Of a DNA stretch of 64,000 bases, positions 25,030 to 36,589 are shown piece by piece. How positions within the stretch are numbered: the first letter of the stretch is position 1; every line of letters starts with the position of its first letter. Below the pieces are notes generated by a model, which saw only the letters and a program-made list of their open reading frames with translations, searched no databases and was not told the DNA's origin. The DNA is from Pinus tabuliformis (taxonomy: Eukaryota > Streptophyta > Pinopsida > Pinales > Pinaceae). The translations under genes were made by a program, and so were the position numbers. The stretch is taken from positions 1,149,397,007 through 1,149,461,006 of the forward strand of contig CM062807.1 in NCBI GenBank assembly GCA_031772625.1, written 5' to 3'.

Positions 25030-26330
25030 GTGCCCACTCTTCTTCGCCATTCTTCCATTCATCCCTTGCTTTAGTTATCTAATTTGGTTGGATAAGAGAA
25101 ATGGCACAAAGAAATGCTTCTACATCCTCATCATTTCTTGAGAGTGCATCTGGAACAACACTTTACATCCCTTTTTTGTAGATGATTTCAAAGTCATAAC
25201 CCAACATATTTGTGACCCATTTTTTCCGCTCTTCTGAAGATAATATTTGTTCTAAAAAGTATTTAAGACTATCATGGTGCCATTTTATCTTGAATTGTCT
25301 TCCCATTAGGTAAGGTCACAATTTCTTAAGTGCATGTAGTATTTCCAACATTTCCTTCTCATAAATAGCTTTATGTAAATACTTTCCTTTGATTGGGCAA
25401 CTTTAAAAATAAATGGGTCTTCCTTCTTGCATTAAAACATCACCAATTCCATTTCCTAAGGCATCAAATTCCACAATAAAGGTTTTTGTGAAGATTGGCA
25501 TAGCTAAGATGGTGCTTGGCACATTGCCTCTTTAAGAGGTTCAAAGGCCTTAGTTGCTTCTAGATTCCAAGAAAATGCATCTTTCTTTAGTAATGTTGTT
25601 AGAGGTGTTGCTATTCTCCCATAATTCTTAACAAACTTGCGATAATACTCCATCAACCCAATAAATCCTCGCAGATGCTTTATGGATGTGGGGATTTTCC
25701 ATTCCTTAATGGCTATAATTTTGCGAGGGTCTACCTTAACACCTTCATGAGATACAATATGACCAAGATATTCTACCTTATGTACTCCAAAGAAACATTT
25801 GGAGGTTTTTGCATATAATTGTTTCTCCTCCAATAGTTTGAACACCCTATCAACATGTTGAACATGATCCTTCCAGGACCTTATGTAGTTTAGTATATCA
25901 TCAAAAAATACTAACACAAATTTTCTATGGAAGGGTTTGAAAATGGAATTCATCAAACCTTGAAATGTATAAGGTGCGTTGGTAAGGCCAAAAGGCATGA
26001 CTAAAAATTTATAATGACCCTCATAAGATAAATTTTGTTTTCAAAATGTCTTCAGTCTTCATTCTGATTTGTTGATATCCTAAACGATGATCCAACTTGG
26101 TGAAGTAAATTTCTCCATGTAATTCATCCAATATTTCATCAATGACATGAATGGGAAATTTATCTTTAATAGTGATCTTGTTGAGCTCCCTATAATCCGG
26201 AAACATGCGCCATGATCCATCCTTCTTGTTCACCAATACTGCTAGAGCAAAGAAATAACTTTGACTGGGTTGAATTATACCATCCTCTAGCATTTCTGGA
26301 ACCAGACGTTCAATTTCACTCTTTTGGGCA
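25030..26330 (-). pseudogene. Element E reverse transcriptase and RNase H, broken
   Basis: RT blocks from right to left are [48 protein letters not shown], the FFDDIL catalytic box (about 25900) and [15 protein letters not shown]. The RIGGFIGL-type connection stretch follows. RNase H then runs to about 25030, with AFEPLKEAM near its start. The order is standard for Ty3/gypsy. A few breaks are present. Confidence 0.8.
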
Positions 26331-26399
26331 TAGCTATATCTCTAAGTCCTGATGTTTGGAGGAACACTTCCTGGAATCAAATGAATAACATGATCATGA

Positions 26400-27180
26400 T
26401 CATGAATAGGTGGGAGGCTTTTGGGAGTCTGAAATACCTTGGAATGATTGTCCACGACTTTTTGGAGATCTAGAGAAATAGATTATTTCGACGTGGAAAC
26501 CTCTAGTGAGCATAATTGTGCAATTACACCATGTTGTTATTTCTTTAGAAGCTTTGTCATGCCTTTATATCTTATTATCTTTCTTGGTTTCCCTGTGATA
26601 CGCCTTAATTCAACTTCCTTTCCTTCCCTAAGAAATTTCAAGAAAATTTCTTGAAAATTAAAATCTATCGTACCTAAAGATTGTAACCATTGGACTCCTA
26701 GTACAACATCAACACCACCCATTGGAATGGAAAGAATTGGACTATTCAATACATATTCTCCCATGGATAGCATGATATTATGGAACTTTCTAGAGAAATT
26801 TATGGTTCCTCCATTTGCAACCATCAATTGACACTTTGGTGCTAGATATAGGAAGAAATACAATTCCTTGGCTATCTTAAAATGAATAAAATTATGGGTA
26901 CTACCCAAATCGATCAACACCATTACCTTTTTCTTCTTGATATGTCCTTCTATATTGAGAGTTTGAGGAGTGATAATTCCTGCCAATGCATTACAAGATA
27001 TGGTTGGATCCATTTCTTCTTCTTTGGGGTTGGTTCTCGGTATATATCATCTTCTTTTGATGTTTCTTGCTCCTTTTCTTCCACCTCTTCACAATCTATA
27101 TAAAATAATTTCTTCTTAGCACACTTATGCATTTTAGTGTATTTGCTATCGCAACTGTAACAAATCCCTTTTTCTCTTTT
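26400..27180 (-). pseudogene. Element E protease and gag zinc knuckle, broken
   Basis: A gag zinc-binding motif of the form C-x2-C-x7-H-x-C (GICYSCDSKYTKMHKCA) lies at about 27130-27175. An acidic linker follows. The aspartic protease lies at 27013-26537, with the LIDLGSTHNFI active-site block near 26910. The protease would process the Gag-Pol polyprotein. The region is largely open but part of a dead element. Confidence 0.75.
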
Positions 27181-27396
27181 TTATTCCAATTGTTGTGGTG
27201 TCAACCTTGTAGGTTGTGGAAGGCTAGGGGTAGCAAAACTTCCATATTTATAGTTTGGAGTGGTAGGCTTCCTTATTTCCATAATTTTGCTTTCAATTTT
27301 TCTTGCCAACCTGAATTCCTTATCCAATGAATCAATTTCCCAAAGGTGAACCTCATGTTGGATGTTATCCTTTAAATTCCCTATGAACACATCAAT
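27181..27396 (-). pseudogene. Element E gag, part 3' of the solo LTR
   Basis: Encodes a gag C-terminal stretch (RIDVFIGNLKDN, HEVHLWEIDSLDKEFRLARK, then a Pro-rich tail) leading into the zinc knuckle. The gag reading is cut at 27396 by the solo LTR; the rest of gag lies beyond 29552. Confidence 0.75.
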
Positions 27397-27401
27397 CCTA
27401 T

Positions 27402-29547
27402 TGGTGGGCTCCAGTATTGTAGCAATAATGCTACAACTCCTGGGGCTCCCTATCTCTAATTTTATCAACCCGGTAGTTCGTACAAACTTGGAAGCGACGG
27501 TGCTGTATGCACAAGTACTAGCTCTTGTCGCAGCTGTCACTTGGTCAGCTGGCACAAGTCCGCTAGGGCTCAAGCCAACTTCTATAGGCTCACAGAAGAA
27601 GCTTTATGAATGATGGACGAAAGCTAACTCAAAGGAGACTAGTCTAATTGCAGAAAGTAATTGAAAACCAATAAAGCATGAAAACCCTAGTAAACCCTAA
27701 TTTAACTAGCTAGAACCTAACTATGCAAAACTGTGAATGAAACAACTACCAATAATTCCATTACTTGCAGTGAACTGAAATACATGCATCTAAGCTACTT
27801 GCATCTGAAAAGACATGTTTTTGTATTTTTTCATTAAGTGGTTGGATTTATTGTGATGATGCTTTTGATTAGGGTTTTGTTGTGCAGGAGCGGTTGGAAT
27901 GGAAGGAAAGCATGGGCAAGGTTAGGATGGCTAAGGGAGGTCCCAGAGGGTCTCCAGCATCAGTCCACAGAAGCCTACCACGTTCGGATGCTCAGCAACC
28001 GAGTTTGCAGGTTTCTACAGGAAGTCTGCAGGGGATCCTACAGGAAACTCAGGGGTTTCTACAGGAAATCTGTGCAATTCTACAGGATGTTTGGCCGTGG
28101 AAGTTTTGGGAGATGGTGAAGTGTTGGAGTGGTGTGGGAGGATAGGTGAGATGGAGATGGAGCTGGTGATGGCTCAGGAGCAGAGGAGTCAGAGGAAGGA
28201 CGAGTACATGCAGTGGTTTGATGGTTGGAAGGATGGGATCAACGAAAGTTGAAGCAAATGGAGCTGAGTGAGAAATGGGAGAGCTGGAAGGTAAATGAGC
28301 TGGAAAGAGGCCGAGTAGGGCTTGAGGAGAGATCAAGAAGAAGAAGAAGGAAGTGGATTGATAGGGAGCAGCGTAAATGAAACAAATGACTTATGCACCA
28401 AAAACGCGAAATTCATTAACCTATGATAACTGTGCCATGAAACCTATGAGCAGCAATGGAAAACCAAGAAATGAAACTCGTGCATGGGAGTGAAATGTAG
28501 AAGTATGGTTCAATGTCAACAGTGCATGGATGGATCTTCAACGAAAATGTCTATGTTGCAGCTTGCATGGAAGTGAGAAGAACTGCGTTTCTTTTTGGTG
28601 GTTGGTTATGGACTGCACCCCAATCCCTAAGAGAGATGGCAGTGAGCCTTAACAACCTTTTGCTGGAGCTCCAATAATTTATAACTATCCTCCTATCGAA
28701 TCTAAGCAACTGAAACAAATTCACCATAAACTAATCCTATCTAAGCTCATGAAAAAGACTAAGTTAACAAACTGTAAATTCGAATTGCATGTGAAAGTAA
28801 AAACTCAAAGTGCTGGAACGAAATGCAAACACATTACAACACCAAGGAGATCTATTGCTCTCAGGTTGGGCCCTAACCTGAGAGCTATAGCTCCCTTAGA
28901 AACTCAGAATGAGATCAAAATCTGTCTGCCTTTATTCATAAACGAAAGTCTGATGACATGCCAAAATTGGCTTACAAAAAGAACAAAAACCGAGCTGTAG
29001 CTCGTATTTCCCAATTACAAGAGTAATACAAAAGTTCAAAAAGCTTCTCTCCAAGGCTACAGCCTCAGTATTTATGCAAAATGATCATCCAACAGGTGTC
29101 CTTGATTTTAAGAGCTCGGCTGTCCAACTGAAGTTTAAACTGCTGATCCTGTAGGACAGTCATAACTGTTGTTCCTGTAGAACAGTTATAACTGTTGTTC
29201 CTATAGAACAGTTGGCTGCTTCTAAGCTCGGTGGGGAGATGGATTGGAGCTTGGAGCTATGGTGGGAATCACGAGGAAGGTCCCCAAGACCGTGGACATC
29301 CTCTCCTAAAAACCAGCAGTGCCACCTCATTGTCTCCTTGTCCCCTTTCTCATGGTCTTTTCTCCCTTTTAATGCCAAAAACCTGAAAGCATCATGCATT
29401 AGTCACGTAGATAGAATGCCTACCCTTTTTCCTACAAACAACATGAATAAACCAAGAAATGAATGCATAAGAAATAAAAAATGAATGGTTTGAGCAGAGC
29501 AAGTAGGCCAAATGAGCCCAAATTGTACCAAAAATTGGGGCTCATCA
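27402..29547 (-). mobile_element. Solo LTR (2146 bp) of the element F family, inserted in gag of E
   Basis: Starts TGGTGGGCTCC and ends GGGGCTCATCA in plus orientation. It is flanked by a perfect 5-bp target duplication CCTAT at 27397-27401 and 29548-29552. No internal sequence of its element is present. It aligns by eye with the 3' LTR of F (56157-58282): shared blocks include TATCAACCCGGTAGTTC, CTTGGAAG, GCACAAGTACTAG, TTGGGCCCTAACC and GGCTCATCA. The two are clearly diverged. A solo LTR usually arises by recombination between the two LTRs of a full element. Confidence 0.9.
29138..29215. repeat. Three tandem 26-bp palindromic units in the solo LTR
   Basis: Units at 29138-29163, 29164-29189 and 29190-29215 share the frame AACTGTT-GTTCCTGTAG-AACAGTT. 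Each has 7-bp inverted arms (AACTGTT/AACAGTT), weaker in the first unit. They lie about 330-410 bp from the LTR's own 5' end, which should be U3, so they resemble tandem enhancer-like repeats. The function is unknown. Confidence 0.85.
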
Positions 29548-29552
29548 CCTAT

Positions 29553-30330
29553 GCTCCTCTAGAATATCATTTACCCTTATATTCAATTTTTGGAAGTCCT
29601 CCATGTGCCCAGCCACTGAACCCTTTTGTTTGAGATCTATCAATTGGCTAAAGAAGGTGTTGCTCTTTGTATCCTCATAATGTGTTATCATTTCCTCCAT
29701 AAAAATTGACAAAGTGACAAGTGGTTTATGAGAACAAAGTCATTGATAACATACAAACTGATTGGGTTCTAAATGTAAAGTTGCAATGCGTAGCTTTTGT
29801 GTGTGTTTCACATTATGAAGATAAAAATATTGCTCCATTTAGAGTATCAATGTTATCGGATCCTTGCCATAAAACTTTCTCATATTGATCATTGGAATAT
29901 GGTGAGTCTTTAATCCAATGTTAGAGTCTATGAAATCATGATTAACATTTCTTTTATTCTCATCATGAGTTTCATCTAATACCCTTTCGCTATTAGGAAG
30001 CATTTCTTGTAGCAACTTTTTCAAACCTTCCATATCTTCTTTTAAACCATTCTTCAAATCTTGCATGTTGCCTTTCATTTCTTCTTCTATACCAGTCATA
30101 TTGGCTTTCATGCCATCCATATTAGCTTTCATGCCATCCATGTTAGCTTTCACACCATCCTCCAAACCTTCCATGTCTGATTTAAGCTATTCTTCAAACC
30201 ATCCATCTTATCTTCCATTTCATTTTTGGTTACTCTTTGTGAGAGTAAAAATTGTTGCACTTGGTCTCGTAATTTTGATATATCATGTTGCATTTATTCT
30301 TCTTCTTCATACGTCATAGTAGAGATTTAT
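29553..30330 (-). pseudogene. Element E gag N-terminal part, broken
   Basis: From about 30320 leftward there is an N-terminal coiled-coil with short repeats (MDGMKANM), then LKEDMEGLKKLLQEML. A linker and the gag core start (HHIPMINMRKFYGKDPI) come next. Close to the solo LTR is HMEDFQKLNIRVNDILEEHR. This is a typical chromovirus gag with a long N-terminal coiled coil. It has a few breaks. Confidence 0.75.
30106..30168 (-). repeat. 21-bp tandem repeat in E gag coiled coil
   Basis: Three near-identical 21-bp units (TTAGCTTTCATGCCATCCAT type in plus orientation) encode a seven-residue repeat KANMDGM. The 7-codon period matches a coiled-coil heptad, suggesting that length changed by whole heptads. 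Confidence 0.75.
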
Positions 30331-31675
30331 GGTTATGTTGTAGCGGTTGCAACACTCTCCAAAATTTTGGCCTGCATCCAATTTCGGATCCTTCCATGAT
30401 TTTTCTCTTGATGATTGCAAACACTCAGACTCATCCCATGAGCTCGTGTTGAGTCTTTACACCCTATTTGCATGATCAATCACCGATAGTATTTTAGCAT
30501 GTTGGTTGCAATGTCATGCTTGTGGTATTGTTCAGGCTATGTTCAAGGTCTGTCTTTGTGTGTACAAGTTGTGTTCTCTATATTAACATTTGTCGCCTCA
30601 CACACATAGTTGTATGCAAGGTGGCGTAAGTTTCATCACGGTAGTTCAAAGATTTATCTCAACTGTCGCACTTGTCACTCTAACCCTTTAGTCAATCACA
30701 CTGAGCCTAACGGTTGTCTTGTTGGTTGAGGTGTCTTTTCATCGAGTTGCGACGAGTGTGTGTCCACAAGGTCATGTATAAACAAGTTCACTCACTCACA
30801 CAATTAACCATTTTTTCAAAGATTTGTCGACCAGACCACCCTCCATCAGTCGAACCTCCTTTGAGTTGCATTGCGTAGTCTCGACCCTCAATGACCAATC
30901 ATTGTTTCCTAGAACTACACAAAGCTAAAGGATACCCTCTAGGAAGTTTGCACTGTACAATCCTTGAATTAACCTCGCTAACTGTCACCTAGAACAATGT
31001 AGAAGTTCCCCAAGAAGCCACCTCAGTCTGCACTTCACGCAAGCCTATCCACCAAGCCTCCCACTGGTCAACCAAAGAATTTGACCTAAGCAGTGACCCC
31101 GGATTGCAATCATCCCTAAAACTACGCAGAAGTTGTCTGCCTACACTGCCTGAAGAAATTGCACAAACATGAGGGATAGGCACCTGCTGCCTCTCACCAC
31201 TCTGTCTTAGCAAATTATGTAGTTTTTTCATGCAATCGCCCCATCAGACTGCTTGCCACTCCTCCTGAAAATTTTGTATTTTTCATGGACAGTCCACCTG
31301 CTGCTCGGCACCCTGCTCATCCCAAGAACTGTGCAAACATGTCCTACTTAACTACCTCCCAGGTCTTTGCAGTTCTGACCAGCAAGCTCCTGCGGCCTGA
31401 TCCTGACCTCCTCTCAAAATCTGTGCAGTTTTAATGCTAGTGCTTATTTTTTTCCGCACTGCCTTCCCCAAAAAAAATGTGTAATTCTGCCTCACAGCAT
31501 AGCTGGACCCTGCATATGTCACTACTATCCTGGACTGCTCAACACAACCTCTCAGTGACCTCTGAATTATTTTTCCCGACAATGCCCTGGAGCCTCGCAT
31601 CCCAGCCTGAAATGTGCTCTATGTGGTTTCAAAGCCTTGTCCTCTCTCACGATCACTTGCACCCTGAAACGAAAG
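30331..31675. other. Unassigned GC-richer stretch with degenerate repeated motif
   Basis: No coding frame of known type, though short open frames occur on both strands. From about 30900 to 31570 a degenerate motif of the type CCTNAAAANTGTGCA recurs roughly every 50-100 bp, for example near 30909, 30990, 31110, 31265, 31320, 31410 and 31467. It may be part of an old LTR of a Tat-like element or a decayed minisatellite. The 5' LTR expected for element E was not recognised here. Confidence 0.35.
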
Positions 31676-33013
31676 ATGATGCATCATGGTAGACTAGGGG
31701 ATTTATGCATTTGATGTTGTCTCGTTATGAGTGATTGCAGAGAAAGGTACATGGATGAGACATCGTGCGATGACAAATGTGATGAACAAGGAGCGCATGC
31801 CAGGAGACTTGTTTGTGAACGGATGAACACATGAAGCATGCCAAGTACCATCAAAGGGGACACATTCACATGAAACATCAAGCGAACATCAAGACTATTG
31901 AAGACTACACACACCTTGTCATGCAGAGGTTAAGCTATGATACACCAAGAGCACACTCATCACTCAGCAGCACAACAGCCTGACATGGACACCACCATCA
32001 GCATGAACATACCAGTAGTGTCATGTTGAGTCACGTCATGATTAATCTCAACCACATCATTACTATGGGCCATACCACTGTAATAAATGTAATGTAACGT
32101 GGAAGTCCAAGAGACCCACCTATGAAGTTGAAGAGTCATGCCATTCAAAGAGTCATGTAAGTCAAAAAGTCACGAGGGAAGTCAAAGAGTCACAAGGGTC
32201 AAGTTCACCCTTGGCTATATATACCTCTCATTTATACATGCAAATGAGTTTTCACGTTGGATCCTCCCACATAGCCTTGAGACTCTATAGAATTTTCTTT
32301 GAGGAGCGAGAAGCGGTTACAACACCCCACTACTAGGGTTAGTGATGTATGGTGTATGGATGTGTCTTCAAAATTTCTCTTAATTCAAAATCCTGTTGAT
32401 AGGCCAATAAGTTTTCACACATGTATTGTATTCGTTTGTAAGACTATTCTTTGGATGCTTGTAATGCATGTTACTTTAACCTGTACTAAGATAGTTGAAC
32501 TATTTCAGTTGTTTTAGTGCATATGTTGTTGGAAATGTGTTGTATCAGCTGTTATCATTGTCTCACCCATGTGGACTACTCCATCGGACACTAGATAGAT
32601 TCATTTTTGTAAACTTGTTATAATGACCATCACACTCATTTGGACTAATTTGCTAGGTGTTGTATGTGTTATATGTTCACCTTGTGTTTGTGATTGTCGC
32701 ATCCATGTGGACTAATCTATCGAAATTCACACAGATCCTGCTATGTTGTGTGTCTCTAACTGAGTTGGGACTATTCACTTTCGACTTGAGACTCACTCTC
32801 ACCCTCTCCCTTTGTAGTGAAAGAACTAGGACACACGTTACACTAAGCACTCACCAAGCACACGAACCTCATTGTTTGAATAATAAGTAAACTACTCTCA
32901 TGTGCTGACAAGAAGGAGCTAAGGCATATCTTTAAGATAATGGAAACCAGGCCATCATATCATATGGGACTCCTACACCAAATGGTGTGAGGTCTAGTTG
33001 GGACCTCTGGGTC
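31676..33013 (+). mobile_element. Element G probable 5' LTR
   Basis: Placed upstream of a primer-binding site and gag. It contains a TATATATA box at 32216-32223 and, just before it, AGTCA-type direct repeats with three W-box cores (see next entry). The left end is only a guess, at a TGATGCATCA palindrome near 31676, and the exact right terminus is unclear. No second copy is in the window. Confidence 0.4.
32130..32223 (+). promoter_or_regulatory. Element G LTR promoter: W-box cluster and TATA
   Basis: AGTCAA occurs at 32160-32165 and 32180-32185 and GGTCAA at 32197-32202. These are reverse-strand copies of TTGAC(T/C), the core bound by plant WRKY stress factors. They lie within direct repeats of the type AAGAGTCA and end about 15 bp before the TATATATA box at 32216-32223. 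Motifs are seen; stress control is inferred. Confidence 0.45.
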
Positions 33014-33026
33014 TAGCGCCATAAAC
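33014..33026 (+). promoter_or_regulatory. Element G primer-binding site region
   Basis: TAGCGCCATAAAC resembles the GCGCC-containing primer-binding sites of plant Tat-type gypsy elements. It lies about 400 bp before the gag reading region, between the LTR and gag. The match is partial, so confidence is modest. Confidence 0.4.
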
Positions 33027-33133
33027 ATTTCTGGCACTAAAAGGAGGGTCGCTAGTTGTTTGTGGCTGAATGTCCTCTCACTCCCACTCATTAATCATCT
33101 GGTCAAGGTAGTATCTCGCACTCCATCTCACCT

Positions 33134-35060
33134 ATGTGCGACTCTGAAGTTGGTTACTCATCACCTACCATACGTGAACACATAATTTCATATCATCACC
33201 TCTCCTCTATTCATCCCATCACCCATCCATTTGCTAAGGGAATCAGACTCATCCCAGGAATACAAGATCTTCCATATACATCAAAGAAGCCAAATACCAC
33301 TCCCACGGGATTTGTTGTCTCATCAGTGGAAGAAGCAATTCTTTCCACTCTTGAAGGTCTGGAAGATGTTGTCGAGAACAGAGAGGAACCTACAATATTC
33401 TGACAGGGAGAACAGGACACCCTCATGATCTTGGGCTTAAACTTTAGTACAGGAGGTAGAGGGGAAGGCAGTGGAGGAGGTCGAGGTGGAGATATACCAG
33501 AAGACTCAGAGGTGGAACCATTAGATTCTGAAGAAGAGGAGGAGGGTGAAGAGGAAGAAGACATGGCTGAACAAAAATTGGAATGGATGACTCAGGGACT
33601 ATTGGCTCTTCCAGGTGCTTTCCACGAGATGCCAAAGCATTCGGAGAGGATGTTGACAAAATTTGACCCTGAAAGAAGAGTGAAGGCAAAAGACCATTTG
33701 GACAACTTCTACCTACAGTTGCATACACTCGAGGTAAGGTACGATGACATTGCATGCAGATTGTTTCCATGTACCTTGGATGGCCAAGTAGTGGTATGGT
33801 ATCATAGTCTTCTTGTCAACTCCATCCAGAACTAGGGTATGTTCAAGAGAATGTTTTTGGAAACATTTGTTGATGACAAGATCCCTGCCATGTTGCTCAA
33901 AGAGTTGGGTAGTCTCAAGATGGAGTCGAAAGACAAAGTGGGAGACTTTAACAAGAGGATTTTACACATCCTCAACAAGTTTGCAGTGGACACAAAACCT
34001 CATGACTCCATCACTATCGACTACGACATGTCTGCACTTCCAATCAGTGTTACGCAGTTCGTCAAGCAAGTTGTGAAACCAACGTCTTGAAAATTTCGAA
34101 GAGGCGATTGTTTTGGAAAAGGACATGCACTCGATTGGAGTCATTAAGGATGATGAACCAACGAGGGACCCCGAAGAAGCAAGAAAGAGGCCCTAGGCTT
34201 CTGTGAGTAAGGGGAAATTCAAGGAAGCAAGTGACATTGAAACCCTTACTTGTCTTGTCAAGACCTTGACAAAGGAAGTGTCTGAACTGAAGCAACGAAT
34301 GATCGAGACATATTCCAGCAGTCATCCTCCTAGACCACCAAAGAGGAGCATGTCATCAAGCAACAACTACCCAGTTAAAACTGCGCGGAGCTCCAGTTGA
34401 GTGTTCTAGATAGAAATGTGCGTAGACCCCAATTTTTGCTCATTCCATAATGACCGTCGCCCAGAAGGGACTTGTCTGGAATGGAACCAAGTTGTGGACT
34501 CAATGTTCAATGGTATGAGAAACATGGGAAATGATGTGCAGTGTCAACCGAAAGACAAAGATGATGAAGAATATGTTGCATCTAATGAAGCACCAAGTGT
34601 TGGGTAGGTGGTCAACATGTAACAATGCGCACATGAAACATAAAAAAAGAACACCAAGAAGAAACCCCCAAAGCAACATGGTCGATACAATCTCAAAATT
34701 CAAGGGGCTCCACTTACTATTAGGGAGGTGCAAGAAAAGCTTGAAATGATGAGGAAGGTTGATCCACCAGCTGTCCTAAAGTAGAAAACAAAAAGCAAGC
34801 CCAGGAAGACATCTACAAAAAAGAGTATGTCCATGAGAATTAAACTTTAGAACACTCCGCCAGATAGTACAAACATGAGTATAACCCTGGACACCTCGAT
34901 GAGTTTACCCACTCTTCGCTACAATATTGTTGAAGATATGAAGAAAACTCGTGCGAACATCTCTTTGTTCGAGTTAGTTAAGATCAAGGGTCAGCAGGAC
35001 ATTCTGTTGTGCACATGGAGGTAAACATCCATAGACAACACAATCTCTACCAACAACGGA
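33134..35060 (+). pseudogene. Element G gag region, broken
   Basis: The 5' part (33134-33403) has no recognised motif. At 33425-33835 a Gly/Arg-rich and then acidic stretch precedes the gag core (LTKFDPERRVKAKDHLDNFYLQL, DIACRLFPCTLDGQVVVWYHS). At 33839-34090 the core continues (DFNKRILHILNKFA). From 34200 there is a Lys/Glu helical stretch, then a zinc-finger-like patch near 34416-34500 (CSFHNDRRPEGTCLEW). The remainder to 35060 is a linker to protease. It would form the particle. Many breaks. Confidence 0.65.
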
Positions 35061-35090
35061 GCAAGCACATCTCTCGATTCACTCACAATT

Positions 35091-35504
35091 GTGCTCAACA
35101 CACTCCAGATGGAAGAAGCAAACTCTTTTTTCGCCCCATTCTTTCTCTCATTTGAAATATTTAATTGCAATGTTCACAACTATTTGGTTGACTCTAGCGC
35201 ATCAACTAACGTCATGCCACTCTCCGTTGTGAAGAGAATCTATGCGCAATGGAGAAATACATCTGTACAGATCATCCAACTAGATCGAACATGCGTATCA
35301 TCCATTGGTGAACTTCGGGATGTTATCATTCGGTTATCTCATGACGGTCGAGGTCACCAATGCATCAACATTGTCATTGTGGACATACCGGAAGCATATG
35401 GCTTACTTCTTAGCAGAGACTGGTCCAGCAAGTTGAATGGATACTTTTCCGCAGACTGGTCACATGTATGGCTTCTATACCAGGGAAAAAGAAATTATAT
35501 CTGA
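35091..35504 (+). pseudogene. Element G aspartic protease, broken
   Basis: Contains LVDSSASTNVMPLSVVKRI, the plant retrotransposon version of the D-S/T-G active-site region near 35190. VIIRLSHDGRG and a conserved AYGLLLSRDW block near 35395-35425 follow. It would cut the polyprotein. It belongs to a dead element. Confidence 0.75.
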
Positions 35505-35714
35505 GTCTTATCCAAGAGAGACATGAAACATAATGTCACTCCCATCAATGGTGAGAACGAACCGTTGGATTTTGCAGAACTAATGTTTGGCAACTGCCTC
35601 TTGGAAACACAACTAGGGTGTTATCTTGCACAGCCAACTCCAGCCCCACCAAACATGCAGTTGGGTCTCCTTCCTTGCCCAACTGATGGAAATGAAACAT
35701 GTCCAGTGCATTGT

Positions 35715-35760
35715 AACACTAGTAGCAGTAGCAGTAGTAGTGCTAGTTCATCAAGCGGTC
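35715..35760 (+). repeat. Short AGT/AGC microsatellite encoding a serine run
   Basis: An AGT/AGC triplet run encodes a polyserine stretch between the protease and the RNase H-like domain of G. This is probably a flexible linker grown by replication slippage. Confidence 0.7.
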
Positions 35761-35772
35761 CATGTACAGAAG

Positions 35773-36282
35773 AATTGTTGATCATGTATTTTGATGAATC
35801 AAAGGCACACGATGGCTCTCGAGCCGAGTATGAAACGCTTGATCTCAAGACACTTTGAGTTCGAGCGCATGAACAACACTGTTGAATATGAAGCACTCGT
35901 ATTGGGCTTGCACAAATCCATTAGCCTGAATGTTGTTGCGCTCAAAGTGGTAGGTGATTCAGTAATTGTGGTATGGCAGGTACGTAATGCCATACATTGT
36001 TTTTCACCTCATCTTAAAAGTTATCAAAAATAAGTATGGAAACTGATATCTAACTTCCAAGCTTTCAATATCATTCTTGTGCCAAGGATGCGTAATGCAA
36101 TTGTCGATGCCTTAGCTAACGTAGCTGTTAGGATGAGACCGCTTAGGGATAGATTTACTATTGAAATTTTTTATTATCCTTCTATCCCTGATAACATAAC
36201 TAATTTACTAGTTTTTGACGATGATCAACAGATACTGCACTTCATGGCCAATGTTGATGTCTTCAAGGATGCCAGCGATTGA
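35773..36282 (+). pseudogene. Element G RNase H-like domain located before RT, broken
   Basis: Blocks in order: MYFDESKAHDGS, MNNTVEYEALVLGLHKS, VALKVVGDSVIVVWQV, HLKSYQK, VPRMRNAIVDALANVAV. The acidic residues in YFDES, VEYEAL, VGDS and VDALA sit at the four RNase H catalytic positions. The style is that of the second, archaeal-type RNase H known from Tat elements. In most described Tat elements this domain follows the ordinary RNase H; here it precedes RT. Broken in about two places. Confidence 0.75.
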
Positions 36283-36589
36283 CAAAGATGATCACGAGGA
36301 GTCTCTGCAAGCCACAGCTGGTGACAAGAAAGGAAACCTTATCCCCAAGTGTGTGGTATCTATAGAAAACCTTTATGACTTGTAGAACCACTTTCAAGGG
36401 CCAAGGAACAACAAAACCCACAGTTCCACCATGATGTGTGAACAGATCAACTTGGGAATATAATAAGATATGAAATTCATCAATCTCGATACGTGTTGCA
36501 CACTACAGGAGCGAAAATCCTTTGTCAACTTAATCAGGCGGTACTGAGATGTTTTTGCGTGGACATATGATGATCTAAAAACATACGAC

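Larger units (their letters stand above)
23244..30330 (-). mobile_element. Element E: Ty3/gypsy chromovirus, interrupted by a solo LTR
   Basis: The minus-strand order from right to left is gag, zinc knuckle, protease, RT, RNase H, integrase, chromodomain, polypurine tract and 3' LTR. The chromodomain and the short LTR of about 380 bp fit a Reina-type plant chromovirus; the subgroup is inferred. A 2146-bp solo LTR sits within gag. The 5' LTR is not recognisable beyond 30330. Pol is broken in several places. Confidence 0.8.

Noticed and set aside
31477-31914. Short open frames on both strands
   Set aside because: No domain, no consistent codon pattern, and near a probable LTR start.
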